DNA from: Flavobacterium sp. UBA4098
GTDB taxonomy: Bacteria > Bacteroidota > Bacteroidia > Flavobacteriales > Flavobacteriaceae
Length of the DNA stretch: 64,000 nucleotides
Direction of reading: 5' to 3'
NCBI GenBank assembly: GCA_002382495.1
Contig: DFXW01000041.1
Location: 233,276-297,275, forward strand
Shown here: positions 16,583 to 25,860 of the stretch, in pieces
Layout of the letters: every line of letters begins with the position of its first letter
Numbering within the stretch: the first letter of the stretch is position 1
Notes under the pieces: generated by a model
Databases searched by the model: none
Told to the model about the DNA's origin: nothing
Seen by the model: only the letters and a program-made list of their open reading frames with translations
Made by a program: the position numbers and the translations under genes

Positions 16583-17971
16583 CTATTTCGAAAGCTCTAC
16601 AAAATATTTGTAAAACAAAGGAATGGTTTCGATTCCTTTCAAGTAGTTAAATATTCCAAAATGTTCGTTTGGTGAGTGAATAGCATCGCTATCCAATCCA
16701 AATCCCATTAAGATAGTTTTACTTTTTAATTCTTTTTCGAATAAAGCTACAATTGGGATACTTCCTCCTGATCGAACAGGAATTGCAGGAACGCCAAAGG
16801 TTTCGGTGTAGGCTTTGTTGGCAGCTTGGTAGCCAATACTGTCTATTGGAGTAACATAACCTTGTCCACCATGATGAGGTGTTACTTTTACCGTTACGCC
16901 TGCAGGAGCAATACTCAAGAAATGATTGGTAAATAATTCAGTGATTTGTTCCCAATCTTGATTCGGAACCAAGCGCATCGATATTTTGGCGAAAGCCTTA
17001 CTTGCAATAACTGTCTTAGCTCCTTCACCGGTGTATCCACCCCAAATTCCATTCACGTCAAGTGTTGGACGGATGGAGTTTCTTTCGTTGGTTACATAGC
17101 CTGTTTCGCCATAAACAGCATCTATGTCTAAGGCTTTTTTATAGTTTTCCAAACTAAAAGGTGCTTTGGCCATTTCGGCTCTTTCAGCAGCAGAAAGTTC
17201 TTCTACATTGTCATAAAATCCCGGAATAGTAATATGATTATTTTCATCATGAAGCGAAGCAATCATTTTGCTTAGCACATTGATTGGATTAGCAACAGCC
17301 CCACCATACAATCCAGAATGTAAATCGCGATTGGGTCCTGTAACTTCGACTTCAACATAACTCAAACCACGAAGCCCTGTCGTAATGGAGGGTTGCTGAT
17401 TTGAAATCATTCCAGTATCCGAAATTAAAATCACATCATTTTTTAGTTTTTCTTGGTTGCGTTCTACAAACCAACTCAAACTTTTGGACCCAATTTCTTC
17501 TTCGCCTTCAATCATGAATTTTACATTGCAGGGCAAACAATTTGAAGAAACCATATATTCAAATGCTTTTACATGCATGTACATTTGTCCTTTGTCATCG
17601 CAAGCACCACGAGCAAAAATGGCTCCTTCGGGATGAATTTCGGTGGTTTTGATTACAGGTTCAAATGGAGGGGAAGTCCACAGTTCCATTGGATCTGGTG
17701 GTTGAACATCATAATGACCATACACTAATACGGTAGGTAAATTAGGATCGATTATTTTTTCGCCATAAACGATAGGATATCCAGGAGTGTCACAAATTTC
17801 AACTAGATCACAGCCCGCTTTTTCCAAGCTTGTTTTTACAGCATCGGCAGTATCGAATACATCTTGTGAGTATGCTGTGTCAGCACTTACTGATGGAATT
17901 TTTAATAATTCAATTAATTCATTAATGAAACGTTCTTTGTTTTGTTGAACGTAAGAGGCTATATTTTCCAT
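16583..17971 (-). CDS. M20-family dipeptidase / metallopeptidase
   Basis: A 462-residue cytosolic-type zinc peptidase with no signal peptide. The metal-binding motifs are VLVYGHYDVQPPDP near residue 86, GACDDKGQMYMH near 128, and the catalytic pair EGEEEIGS near 160. Further ligands are in ISDTGM and in the C-terminal DAIHSPNEHFGI. The dimerisation domain lies between about 205 and 360. It belongs to the PepV/CNDP-like dipeptidase group that cleaves small peptides; the exact substrate cannot be told. It appears monocistronic, with a terminator downstream. Confidence 0.93.
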   Translation of the reverse strand: MENIASYVQQNKERFINELIELLKIPSVSADTAYSQDVFDTADAVKTSLEKAGCDLVEICDTPGYPIVYGEKIIDPNLPTVLVYGHYDVQPPDPMELWTSPPFEPVIKTTEIHPEGAIFARGACDDKGQMYMHVKAFEYMVSSNCLPCNVKFMIEGEEEIGSKSLSWFVERNQEKLKNDVILISDTGMISNQQPSITTGLRGLSYVEVEVTGPNRDLHSGLYGGAVANPINVLSKMIASLHDENNHITIPGFYDNVEELSAAERAEMAKAPFSLENYKKALDIDAVYGETGYVTNERNSIRPTLDVNGIWGGYTGEGAKTVIASKAFAKISMRLVPNQDWEQITELFTNHFLSIAPAGVTVKVTPHHGGQGYVTPIDSIGYQAANKAYTETFGVPAIPVRSGGSIPIVALFEKELKSKTILMGFGLDSDAIHSPNEHFGIFNYLKGIETIPLFYKYFVELSK

Positions 17972-18038
17972 AAATAGATTTCAAATTTCACCCTCAAAAG
18001 TACAAAAAAGGAGTGAAATATTTTTTGTTTAATTTGCT

Positions 18039-18067
18039 TTGAAAATTAGAACTTATGTGTATATTTG
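18039..18067 (+). promoter_or_regulatory. Promoter of tRNA-Leu
   Basis: TTG at 18039-18041, 18 bases, then TATATTTG at 18060-18067. The -7 is identical to those of tRNA-Asp and tRNA-Phe. The tRNA begins 13 bases later. Confidence 0.82.
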
Positions 18068-18079
18068 CACCCAATTCAC

Positions 18080-18161
18080 GCGGATATGGTGAAATTGGTA
18101 GACATGCCAGACTTAGGATCTGGTGCCGCAAGGCGTGTAGGTTCGAGTCCTATTATCCGCA
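18080..18161 (+). tRNA. tRNA-Leu (UAG)
   Basis: Acceptor arms GCGGATA (18080-18086) and TATCCGC (18154-18160), discriminator A (18161). The anticodon arm CCAGA-CTTAGGA-TCTGG gives TAG at 18114-18116. The long class II variable arm TGCCGCAAGGCG and T loop GTTCGAGTC fit tRNA-Leu. CCA is not encoded. Confidence 0.97.
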
Positions 18162-18162
18162 C

Positions 18163-18195
18163 AAAAAAAGCTTCTCAATTGAGAAGCTTTTTTTA
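18163..18195. terminator. Bidirectional terminator after tRNA-Leu
   Basis: The perfect palindrome GCTTCTCAATTGAGAAGC is flanked by A and T runs. It terminates tRNA-Leu on the plus strand and the convergent gene that ends at 18198. Confidence 0.9.
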
Positions 18196-18197
18196 TT

Positions 18198-18920
18198 TTA
18201 CAATGTACCCAGGAATAAGGCAACTTTGCTAAGATCGGTTTCATTATCAAAATCTAAATCGTTCGATTTAATGAAATTTGTTATTTGATCTTTAAAATTC
18301 GGGAAGCTATTGATTAATTGTTTTTTATTTTCAGGAAAAGCTATAATTGGATTATTCTTAATGCCAATAAAATAACGTGCCTTCATCCGAATTAATTTGG
18401 GTTGTGTTGTTATTTCAAATGAAGTCATGGCTTCTTTACCTGGTAGTAGTTCAATTTTATCTCTTCTAAATAAGGTGATTTCATTTCCAGAAGCAATTTC
18501 AACAAGATAACCATTGCTTTCTTTTTTAGCAGTACCCCAATAATTGACTAAGCGTAATTTATATGCTCCGCGATTTATTAGAATGGTATTGAATTCACTT
18601 TCTTTTTTCAAAGCATAAATTTCATTTGCACTTTTTTCTACTTCAATTTCATCCGCATAGGCATTGTATCTCATGTTGAAAGTATGTTGTATACCCACGA
18701 TTTCTGAAGGGGTAAAAGCTTCAATTATATAAGGGCTGCCATCTATTTTCCTATCATTTAAATATCCTTTTCTATATTCTGAAACTTGATTTAAAGAATT
18801 GAACATTGGAGCAGTAAAGTTTTTATCTCCACTATTTAATGGTGTTCCGTAGTTTTTGAATTCTTGCGCAGATGTAATAAAAACACACAATAAAACAAAT
18901 GGTAATAGCAACTTTTTCAT
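18198..18920 (-). CDS. Exported protein of unknown function
   Basis: I do not recognise the family. The 240-residue product starts with a clear signal peptide (MKKLLLPFVLLCVFITSAQE) with a cleavage site after Ala-Gln, so it is periplasmic or outer-membrane associated. The body is mixed alpha/beta without repeats, has no cysteine-rich or catalytic motif that I can name, and contains GIQHTFNMRYNAYADEIEV, reminiscent of small beta-rich exported proteins common in Flavobacteriia. The C-terminus lacks a T9SS sorting signal. It is monocistronic, ending at a bidirectional terminator. Confidence 0.8.
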   Translation of the reverse strand: MKKLLLPFVLLCVFITSAQEFKNYGTPLNSGDKNFTAPMFNSLNQVSEYRKGYLNDRKIDGSPYIIEAFTPSEIVGIQHTFNMRYNAYADEIEVEKSANEIYALKKESEFNTILINRGAYKLRLVNYWGTAKKESNGYLVEIASGNEITLFRRDKIELLPGKEAMTSFEITTQPKLIRMKARYFIGIKNNPIIAFPENKKQLINSFPNFKDQITNFIKSNDLDFDNETDLSKVALFLGTL

Positions 18921-19038
18921 ATCGAATTGGGTTATAATGACTTTGGCTAAAGTAATTATTTTTATTTTATTCTCTTTTCATTTTATAAGTAATTGTTTGT
19001 AGTATTTGATTAAATTTACTTTTTTAATTCTCCAATTT

Positions 19039-21180
19039 ATGATACAAAAAACTTTATTTGTTTGTCTAGCCATAGGAAGTATGCTAACCGCAAATGCACA
19101 AGAAATGACCACTATGAACCCATTTTTTCAGACGTATAATACGCCATTTAATGTTCCGCCCTTTGATCAAATTAAGAACGAACATTTTAAACCCGCTATT
19201 TTAGAGGGTATTAAAAGGAATGCTGCTGAGATTGATGCGATTGCAAATAATACAGCCGAGCCTACTTTTGAGAATACAATTTTGGCAATGGAAAATGCTG
19301 GAGAGTTATTATCAAATGTCAACACCGTTTTCTCTAATTTGAATTCGGCTCATACCAACAAAGAAATTCAAACTATCGCCAAAGAAGTTTCTCCCAATTT
19401 ATCATCACACCGCGATAACATTTATTTGAATGAGAAATTGTTTGCTAGAGTGAAAGCGCTTTGGAACAAAAAAGAAACCTTAGGATTGAATTTAGAGCAA
19501 GCTCGAATTTTAGATAACGCCTATAAAGATTTTGTTCGTTCTGGCGCTAATTTGTCTCCATCAGAGAAAGAAACGCTTCGAAAAATTAATGGAGATTTGT
19601 CTTTATTGAGTTTGAAATACGGCCAAAACATTTTGGCGGAGACCAATAAATACCAATTGGTCATTACGGATCAAAAAGAATTAGCAGGACTTCCTCAAAG
19701 TGTTATTGATGCGGCAGCGGCCGATGCTAAAGCTAAAGGAAAATCAGGAAGTTGGGTGTTTACTTTAGCCAATTCAAGCGTAATGCCATTTTTGCAATAC
19801 AGTGCCAATAGAAAACTGCGTCAAGAAATTTGGAATGCATATCAAACGCGTGCTAATCACGATGATGAAACGGATAACAAAGCCAATGCAGTTCAGTTAG
19901 CTAATCTTCGTGGACAAAAAGCCCGTTTATTAGGATTTGCGTCTCACTCTAATTATGTTTTGGAAGAATCAATGGCCAAAACGCCAGAAAATGTCAATAA
20001 ATTATTGAATGATTTATGGAAACCTGCTTTGGAAAAAGCCAAAGTAGAAGCTGCCGACATTCAAAAAATGATGGCTAAAGACGGGATTAAAGGACCGGTA
20101 CAACCCTATGATTGGCGCTATTATACAGAGAAAATCAGAAAAGAACGATTTGATCTAGACGAGCAAGAATTGAGTCCGTATTTTAGTTTAGAAAATGTAA
20201 GAAACGGGGCTTTTCAAGTGGCGCAAAAATTATATGGATTGCAGTTTAAGGAATTAAAAGACATTCCTAAATACCACGAAGCAGTAACTGCTTTTGAAGT
20301 TTTAGAAGCTGACGGTACCCATGTTGGGGTATTGTACACTGATTTTCATCCACGTGAATCCAAAAGAGGTGGGGCTTGGATGACATCATATAGAAACCAA
20401 AAAACAGAAAATGGCGTGCGTAAAGCACCAGTAGTTTCTATCGTGTGCAATTTTACTAAACCAACAGAAAACAAACCAGCTTTATTAACTTTTGACGAAG
20501 TGACTACGCTTTTTCATGAATTTGGGCACTCATTACATGGGTTGTTATCCAATGTTACCTACAAAAGTTTAGCTGGAACAAGTGTGCCAAGAGATTTCGT
20601 GGAATTGCCTTCGCAAATTATGGAAAACTGGGCAGCAGAACCGGAAGTTCTTAAACTATTTGCTAAACATTATCAAACTGGTGCTGTGATTCCCGATGCT
20701 TTAATTGCTAAATTGAAAAAGTCAGGAACCTTTGATCAAGGTTTTGGAACTACGGAATATTTAGCTGCTTCATTATTGGATTTGGCGTACCATTCACAAA
20801 TTAAGGATATCACCATTGATGCTAATACTTTTGAAAAACAAGCCATGAATAAAATTGGCTTAATTGAATCTATTATTCCAAGATATAGAAGTACGTACTT
20901 CAGTCATATATTCTCTGGGGGCTATTCTTCAGGATATTACAGTTATATCTGGTCTGGAGTTTTAGATACTGATGCTTTTGAAGCATTTAAAATCACAACT
21001 CTTTTTAATCCAGAAAAAGCCAAATCTTTCCGAAAAAATGTTTTGGAAAAAGGAGGTACAGAGGATCCAATGGTCTTGTACAAACGTTTCCGTGGTGCAG
21101 AGCCAAGTATTGAACCCTTACTACGAAAAAGGGGCTTAGACAAGAAAGAAGAAACTCCTGTAAAAAAGTTAAAAGGATAA
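19039..21180 (+). CDS. M3-family metallopeptidase (peptidyl-dipeptidase Dcp-like), exported
   Basis: A thimet-oligopeptidase-like enzyme with the zinc motif HEFGH (LFHEFGHSLHGLLS) about 490 residues in, and the downstream Glu in PSQIMENWAAEPEVL. I choose the ATG at 19039, which gives 713 residues starting with a signal peptide (MIQKTLFVCLAIGSMLTANA); an upstream TTG at 19006 would place 11 extra residues ahead of the signal. The enzyme should act on peptides in the periplasm. The lysine-rich tail (KKEETPVKKLKG) extends a little past the family core. It is monocistronic with a terminator downstream. Confidence 0.93.
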   Translation: MIQKTLFVCLAIGSMLTANAQEMTTMNPFFQTYNTPFNVPPFDQIKNEHFKPAILEGIKRNAAEIDAIANNTAEPTFENTILAMENAGELLSNVNTVFSNLNSAHTNKEIQTIAKEVSPNLSSHRDNIYLNEKLFARVKALWNKKETLGLNLEQARILDNAYKDFVRSGANLSPSEKETLRKINGDLSLLSLKYGQNILAETNKYQLVITDQKELAGLPQSVIDAAAADAKAKGKSGSWVFTLANSSVMPFLQYSANRKLRQEIWNAYQTRANHDDETDNKANAVQLANLRGQKARLLGFASHSNYVLEESMAKTPENVNKLLNDLWKPALEKAKVEAADIQKMMAKDGIKGPVQPYDWRYYTEKIRKERFDLDEQELSPYFSLENVRNGAFQVAQKLYGLQFKELKDIPKYHEAVTAFEVLEADGTHVGVLYTDFHPRESKRGGAWMTSYRNQKTENGVRKAPVVSIVCNFTKPTENKPALLTFDEVTTLFHEFGHSLHGLLSNVTYKSLAGTSVPRDFVELPSQIMENWAAEPEVLKLFAKHYQTGAVIPDALIAKLKKSGTFDQGFGTTEYLAASLLDLAYHSQIKDITIDANTFEKQAMNKIGLIESIIPRYRSTYFSHIFSGGYSSGYYSYIWSGVLDTDAFEAFKITTLFNPEKAKSFRKNVLEKGGTEDPMVLYKRFRGAEPSIEPLLRKRGLDKKEETPVKKLKG

Positions 21181-21196
21181 TAAATAGTCTATAAAA

Positions 21197-21230
21197 ACAA
21201 AAAACCTGCCAAGTAATTGGCAGGTTTTTT
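21197..21230. terminator. Bidirectional terminator between the M3 peptidase and pseudouridine synthase genes
   Basis: A hairpin AAAACCTGCC / GGCAGGTTTT with an 8-base loop and A/T runs on both sides lies between convergent genes. Confidence 0.9.
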
Positions 21231-21249
21231 TATGAATTGAATTTGATAA

Positions 21250-22143
21250 CTATACGTTTTTCAAATTAATTATTTCTTGTTCTGTAAGCATTCGCCAATT
21301 GCCTCGCGGCAGATTCTTTTTGGTCAAACCTGCAAAAGCGACACGGTCAATTCGCAATACATTATAATCGAAGTTTTCAAAAATAGCACGAACTACTTTT
21401 ACATTGGAAGAACGTAATTTAAGACCGATTTCACTCTTAGGTTCGTTATCGATATAACTTACTTCTTCTACAAATACACGGTGACCATCTAATACCAATC
21501 CTTTGCTAATTTTTTCAAAATCTTCGTATTTCAAATTTTTATCTAAGGAAACCTGGTAAATTTTAGATGATTTTTGATTAGGTAAAGTAAATTTTCTAAT
21601 CATATCGGTGTCATTGGTAAACAATAACAATCCAGTAGTATTTTTATCCATTCGACCTACGGCGCCAATTTTGGCAGTGGTAGCTCCGCGAACCAATTCC
21701 AAAACATTACGAAATTCTTGACCTTCGTCTAGTGCTGTTGTAAAGTTTTTAGGTTTGTTCAAAAGGATGTATTCTTTTTTCTCTGGCGTTAATTGGACTC
21801 CATCAAAATTAACGGTATCAGTAATTTTTACTAAATACCCCATTTCAGTTACAGGAACTCCATTTACTTTTACATTTCCTGATTGGATGTAAATATCAGC
21901 ATCGCGACGAGAGCATACTCCAGAGTTTGCGATGTATTTATTCAAACGCATTTCGTCAGCCGCCTTAGCTCTTTTAGGAGCTTGATTCGGTTTTTTAGCT
22001 ACTTTACTAGCTTCTACTTCAGCAACCTTTGTGTTGATTTTAGCCTTTTTAGGACCCTGCGCACGCTTTTGCATCGCTGGCTTTGGCTTATTTGAATTGG
22101 GTCTAGAACTATTGGTTCTTCCACCACCTCTATTAGTATTCAT
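21250..22143 (-). CDS. rRNA pseudouridine synthase, RsuA/RluB family
   Basis: A 297-residue enzyme of the RsuA/RluB/RluE/RluF group. Residues 1-65 are a low-complexity Lys/Asn/Arg-rich extension common in Flavobacteriia. An S4 RNA-binding domain follows (MRLNKYIANSGVCSRRDAD), then the catalytic domain with GRMDKNTTGLLLFTNDTD, whose Asp is the nucleophile, and FAGLTKKNLPRGNWRMLT near the end. It isomerises uridine in rRNA; the exact site (23S U2605 for RluB) is not certain. It is followed by a terminator and preceded by the mevalonate genes with a 113-base gap. Confidence 0.92.
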   Translation of the reverse strand: MNTNRGGGRTNSSRPNSNKPKPAMQKRAQGPKKAKINTKVAEVEASKVAKKPNQAPKRAKAADEMRLNKYIANSGVCSRRDADIYIQSGNVKVNGVPVTEMGYLVKITDTVNFDGVQLTPEKKEYILLNKPKNFTTALDEGQEFRNVLELVRGATTAKIGAVGRMDKNTTGLLLFTNDTDMIRKFTLPNQKSSKIYQVSLDKNLKYEDFEKISKGLVLDGHRVFVEEVSYIDNEPKSEIGLKLRSSNVKVVRAIFENFDYNVLRIDRVAFAGLTKKNLPRGNWRMLTEQEIINLKNV

Positions 22144-22256
22144 GATAATTGGTAATTTAATGCTGCATTCGGACGAAATTGTCCTTCAGCCTGCAAAGAT
22201 AGTATTTATATCCTTGAGAAACGATTTTAGCATCAAAGAGTTGAAATCAGCAGTTG

Positions 22257-23213
22257 TTACATAAAATGCAACAATCGTTTTCCGTGCCACAAAACGGATG
22301 GATTAATTAACACGATACAAAAGACTCCGGCTACAATGAGGAACTTTAAAACATTATGCAATCGAAGAAATTGTTCTTTTTGCGTTGCTTTTTGTAAAGC
22401 CAAAACAAAGAAGAGGAGTACAATTAAACAACCGTAAAAGTAAGTGTCCATATAACCTACATCGTAAATTTCAATTAATATATATACAGGAAGAACTGTA
22501 GCAATAATTAAAACCGAAATTATATTTTTTGAAAATTTTTCCCCATAAACAATTGGGATAGTTTTGTAATTATTGGCTAAGTCCCCTTTTAGATTTTCTA
22601 AATCCTTTATCATTTCTCGAATGAGTAATAACAAAAATAAAAAGCTAGCATGAGCAAAAATTACTGCCAATTGATTGCTGTAGTTTTCAATTGCTTCAAA
22701 TGGGATTTGGTTGTAATAATATAAGAGGATGGCAAAAAAAGGCAATACCGCTAAAAAAGCCGACATTAAATTGCCAATAAAAGGTTGCTTTTTTATTTTA
22801 TGTGAATAGAACCAAATCAGGAAAATGTACACTGAGAAAAAAAGAAAGGCACGCCAGGAAACAAATAAGGCCATTAATGCGACTATGAAATTGAGCGTGA
22901 AATAGACATTCAATTTGGTTTTTTGACTCACCAACCGATCGAGCATGGATTTATTTGGGCGATTGATTAAATCTTTTTTACTGTCGTAAAAAGAATTTAT
23001 GATATAGCCTGAGGCAATTGTCAAACCCGAAGCAAAAACTAGAATAAATAAATTAAAGTCGAGGAGAACGTTAAGTGCTCTTTGCTCAGGGGCCAAGATA
23101 AAAACGGCTGAAAGGTATTGCGCTAAGATAATAATGGGAATGTTGTACCCTCTTACCACAGAAAACAAGCTGATAATTTTCTTAATCACCAATTTGTTCG
23201 CTTTGCTTAGCAT
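22257..23213 (-). CDS. UbiA-family prenyltransferase (annotated in relatives as geranylgeranylglycerol-phosphate geranylgeranyltransferase)
   Basis: A 318-residue multi-pass membrane protein with about eight to nine hydrophobic segments. The first Asp-rich motif is NSFYDSKKDLINRP near residues 68-81 (NxxxD...D), and the second is in REMIKDLENLKGD near 200, both typical of UbiA enzymes, which join a polyprenyl chain to an acceptor. It sits 25 bases from the mevalonate kinase gene, so its prenyl donor is probably made by this pathway. The acceptor is unknown: a glycerol-phosphate (ether lipid type), a quinone head group or another ring are all possible. Confidence 0.85.
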   Translation of the reverse strand: MLSKANKLVIKKIISLFSVVRGYNIPIIILAQYLSAVFILAPEQRALNVLLDFNLFILVFASGLTIASGYIINSFYDSKKDLINRPNKSMLDRLVSQKTKLNVYFTLNFIVALMALFVSWRAFLFFSVYIFLIWFYSHKIKKQPFIGNLMSAFLAVLPFFAILLYYYNQIPFEAIENYSNQLAVIFAHASFLFLLLLIREMIKDLENLKGDLANNYKTIPIVYGEKFSKNIISVLIIATVLPVYILIEIYDVGYMDTYFYGCLIVLLFFVLALQKATQKEQFLRLHNVLKFLIVAGVFCIVLINPSVLWHGKRLLHFM

Positions 23214-23237
23214 TATAAGGTTGTTAAATGATTGGAA

Positions 23238-24176
23238 TTAGAATTGGTACACCACTTCTAATTTGTAGTCTTTCAGCGAAGTTTTGGCACGTTCTAAATC
23301 TTCGGTAAATCCTAAGATATAGCCACCGCCACCTGAACCACACAATTTTAAATAGTAGTCATTGGTATCAATTCCTTTTTGCCAAATCGCGTGAAATTCT
23401 TCTGGGATCATCGGTTTGAAATGACTCAAAACTACTTTAGATAGTTTTTTAGTATTGGCAAATAATGATTTCATATCGCCACCTAAGAAATTCTCTACAC
23501 ACGAATCGGTGTATTTTACAAACTGTGTTTTAAGCATGTTTCGGAAACCTTGGTCTTTCAAATTTTCCATGAAAATATTTACCATTGGAGCAGTTTCTCC
23601 TACAATTCCTGAGTCGATTAAGAAAACGGCTCCTTTGCCATCTAGGCTTTGTGTTGGAATGCCCGTCGCTTCAATATTGTCTTTGGAGTTGATTAAAATT
23701 GGGATGCTTAAATAACTATTTAACGGATCTAAACCGGAACTTTTTCCATGAAAAAAGCTTTCCATTTGAGAAAAAATCGTTTTTAACTCTAACAATTTCT
23801 CACGAGTTAGGTTTTCTAAAACGGTGATTTTATTTTGGGCATATTTGTCGTAAATAGCAGCAACTAAAGCCCCGCTACTTCCCACTCCATATCCTTGCGG
23901 AATGCTGGAATCAAAGTACATACCTTTATTTACATCTTGTTCTAAAGTAACTAAATCAAATTGTACTAGAGTAGGCTGTTCAACGGCTAAATTTTTCAAA
24001 TGTGCTACAAAACGTTTTAAATGTCCGTTAGAAGAAATAGCTTCTTCCGAAGGATTTTTGTCGGTTTTTAAGGCACCGTTATAAAAATTATAAGGAATTG
24101 AAAGTCCCTTGGAGTCTTGAATAATTCCGTATTCTCCAAAGAGTAATATTTTTGAGTAAAATAAAGGTCCTTTCAT
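23238..24176 (-). CDS. Mevalonate kinase (GHMP kinase)
   Basis: A 312-residue GHMP kinase. The three family motifs are visible: SKILLFGEYGII at the N-terminus, the ATP-binding glycine loop YGVGSSGALVAA near residues 96-107, and the C-terminal LCGSGGGGYILGF near 280. A location 8 bases downstream of the diphosphomevalonate decarboxylase gene indicates the mevalonate route to isopentenyl diphosphate. Mevalonate kinase fits best; phosphomevalonate kinase is the main alternative, because that enzyme is not otherwise present in the window. Confidence 0.85.
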   Translation of the reverse strand: MKGPLFYSKILLFGEYGIIQDSKGLSIPYNFYNGALKTDKNPSEEAISSNGHLKRFVAHLKNLAVEQPTLVQFDLVTLEQDVNKGMYFDSSIPQGYGVGSSGALVAAIYDKYAQNKITVLENLTREKLLELKTIFSQMESFFHGKSSGLDPLNSYLSIPILINSKDNIEATGIPTQSLDGKGAVFLIDSGIVGETAPMVNIFMENLKDQGFRNMLKTQFVKYTDSCVENFLGGDMKSLFANTKKLSKVVLSHFKPMIPEEFHAIWQKGIDTNDYYLKLCGSGGGGYILGFTEDLERAKTSLKDYKLEVVYQF

Positions 24177-24184
24177 ACTATTGA

Positions 24185-25276
24185 TTAATCAATTAACTGA
24201 CTGCCATTTCCAATTTGATCACAAATATACTGACCATTTTGACAATAGCCAACTAATTCGTCCTGAATAAATTGCAAGACTTTTTCTTTCACTTGATTTG
24301 GGTAGAGAACATGAACGTTAGCCCCAGCGTCTAATGTAAAACAAACAGGTATTTTGGTTTCATTTCTGAATTGCCAAATACGATTGATGATTTCTAATGT
24401 ATTCGGTTTCATTAGGATAAAATAGGGCATTGAAGTCATCATCATGGCATGTAGTGTCAAAGCTTCGCTTTCTACAACTGCGATGAATTGCTCTAAATTC
24501 CCGGATTCAAAAATAGCAATCAGTTGGTCTAAATTTTCATGAGCTTGAGCAAATCTTCTATCTGCATACGGGTGATTGTGCATTAAATCGTGACCCAATG
24601 TGCTGGACACTTGTTTTTCGCCTTTATCTACTAAAAGTATTGTGTCTTGGTAATTCTTGAAAGTATCGTGAATGGCGTGTGGAAATTCTACTCCAAATAA
24701 ATCCGAACTTCCAGGAATATTCGCTTGATTACCCCAAACCACCACTTGTCCTTTTACACTTCGGCAAGCACTACCAGATCCTAAACGCGCTAAAAATGAT
24801 GCTTTTTGGTGAAAATATTCTTCGGTCATTGCAGGATTCAATTCCTTTTCCAAACTCATTAAGTTCATTGCCAATGCTGCCATTCCGGATGCCGAAGAGG
24901 CAATTCCAGAACTGTGTGGAAACGTATTTTGAGTATCAATTGTAAAATGATAGTCTTTCAAAAAAGGCAAATAGATTTCAATTCGCTCTAAAAATTTTTG
25001 AATTTTGGGTTTGAAATCTTCTTTTGGCTTTCCTTCAAAAAGCAAGTCAAAAGAAAAAGTCGATGGGTCTTGATTCTGTTTTTTGGCGAAAGCCAATTGG
25101 GTAATGGTTTTACAATTATTCAAGGTAAAACTTACCGAAGGATTCGCGGGAATTTGATTTTCTTTTTTCCCCCAATACTTTACCAATGCAATATTACTTG
25201 GCGCCGACCATTCAAAAACACCTTGATCAATCGAATGGGTATAGGGAGCTGGAATAAAATCGTTTGCTGTGACCAT
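24185..25276 (-). CDS. mvaD: Diphosphomevalonate decarboxylase
   Basis: This enzyme makes isopentenyl diphosphate from mevalonate diphosphate using ATP. Its 363 residues include the N-terminal WSAPSNIALVKYWGKKENQI with PANPSVSFTLNNC, the phosphate-binding loop FPHSSGIASSASGMAALA near residue 118, and GSGSACRSVKGQVVVWG near 166. It is the first gene of an mvaD - mevalonate kinase - UbiA cluster. A -7-like TATCTTTG (minus strand, 25292-25299) lies 15 bases upstream of the start codon, so the leader would be very short. Confidence 0.95.
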   Translation of the reverse strand: MVTANDFIPAPYTHSIDQGVFEWSAPSNIALVKYWGKKENQIPANPSVSFTLNNCKTITQLAFAKKQNQDPSTFSFDLLFEGKPKEDFKPKIQKFLERIEIYLPFLKDYHFTIDTQNTFPHSSGIASSASGMAALAMNLMSLEKELNPAMTEEYFHQKASFLARLGSGSACRSVKGQVVVWGNQANIPGSSDLFGVEFPHAIHDTFKNYQDTILLVDKGEKQVSSTLGHDLMHNHPYADRRFAQAHENLDQLIAIFESGNLEQFIAVVESEALTLHAMMMTSMPYFILMKPNTLEIINRIWQFRNETKIPVCFTLDAGANVHVLYPNQVKEKVLQFIQDELVGYCQNGQYICDQIGNGSQLID

Positions 25277-25348
25277 GAATCAAAATTTTAGCAAAGATAC
25301 TTTTTTTGCTGAATTGGTTTTGACTAAATTTGATTCAAAATAAACAAA

Positions 25349-25825
25349 ATGAACAAAATCTCTCGTGTTGCCATTGTTGTTGTTATTTGTTTAGTAGTGG
25401 GCTATGTGTCTGGAATGGTCACCCGTACTTCAATAACCACTTGGTATCCTACTTTAGTCAAACCTAGTTTTAATCCGCCCAATTGGATTTTTGCTCCGGT
25501 TTGGACTTCGTTGTATGTGATGATGGGTGTTGCAGCGGGATTAATTTGGAATCAAATTACTACGCAAAAAGCAGCAGTTACTAAAGCCTTGCAATTCTTT
25601 ACAATCCAATTGGTATTGAATGCACTTTGGTCGTATTTGTTTTTTGGATTGCACAACCTGATGTTGGCAACTATTGAGGTGGTTTTATTGTGGCTTATGA
25701 TTTTTGAAACCTATTCTCAATTTGCTAAAATCAACAAAACAGCGAGCTATTTAATGCTGCCGTATTTGGCTTGGGTGAGTTTTGCTTCCGTATTAACGGC
25801 TAGTATTTGGTGGTTGAATAGGTAA
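25349..25825 (+). CDS. tspO: TspO/MBR family membrane protein
   Basis: A 158-residue tryptophan-rich sensory protein homologue with five transmembrane segments. Conserved features are WYPTLVKPSFNPPNWIFAPV in the first loop, WTSLYVMMGVAAGLIWN, and LNALWSYLFFGLHN. The family binds porphyrins and related ligands; its role in bacteria is regulatory or photoprotective and not settled. It is divergent from mvaD (72-base gap). TAAATTTG at 25325-25332 may be its -7, with a TTG 16 bases upstream. Confidence 0.93.
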   Translation: MNKISRVAIVVVICLVVGYVSGMVTRTSITTWYPTLVKPSFNPPNWIFAPVWTSLYVMMGVAAGLIWNQITTQKAAVTKALQFFTIQLVLNALWSYLFFGLHNLMLATIEVVLLWLMIFETYSQFAKINKTASYLMLPYLAWVSFASVLTASIWWLNR

Positions 25826-25860
25826 GTAGTTTTATACTTTAATCAGTATTAATTATTTTA

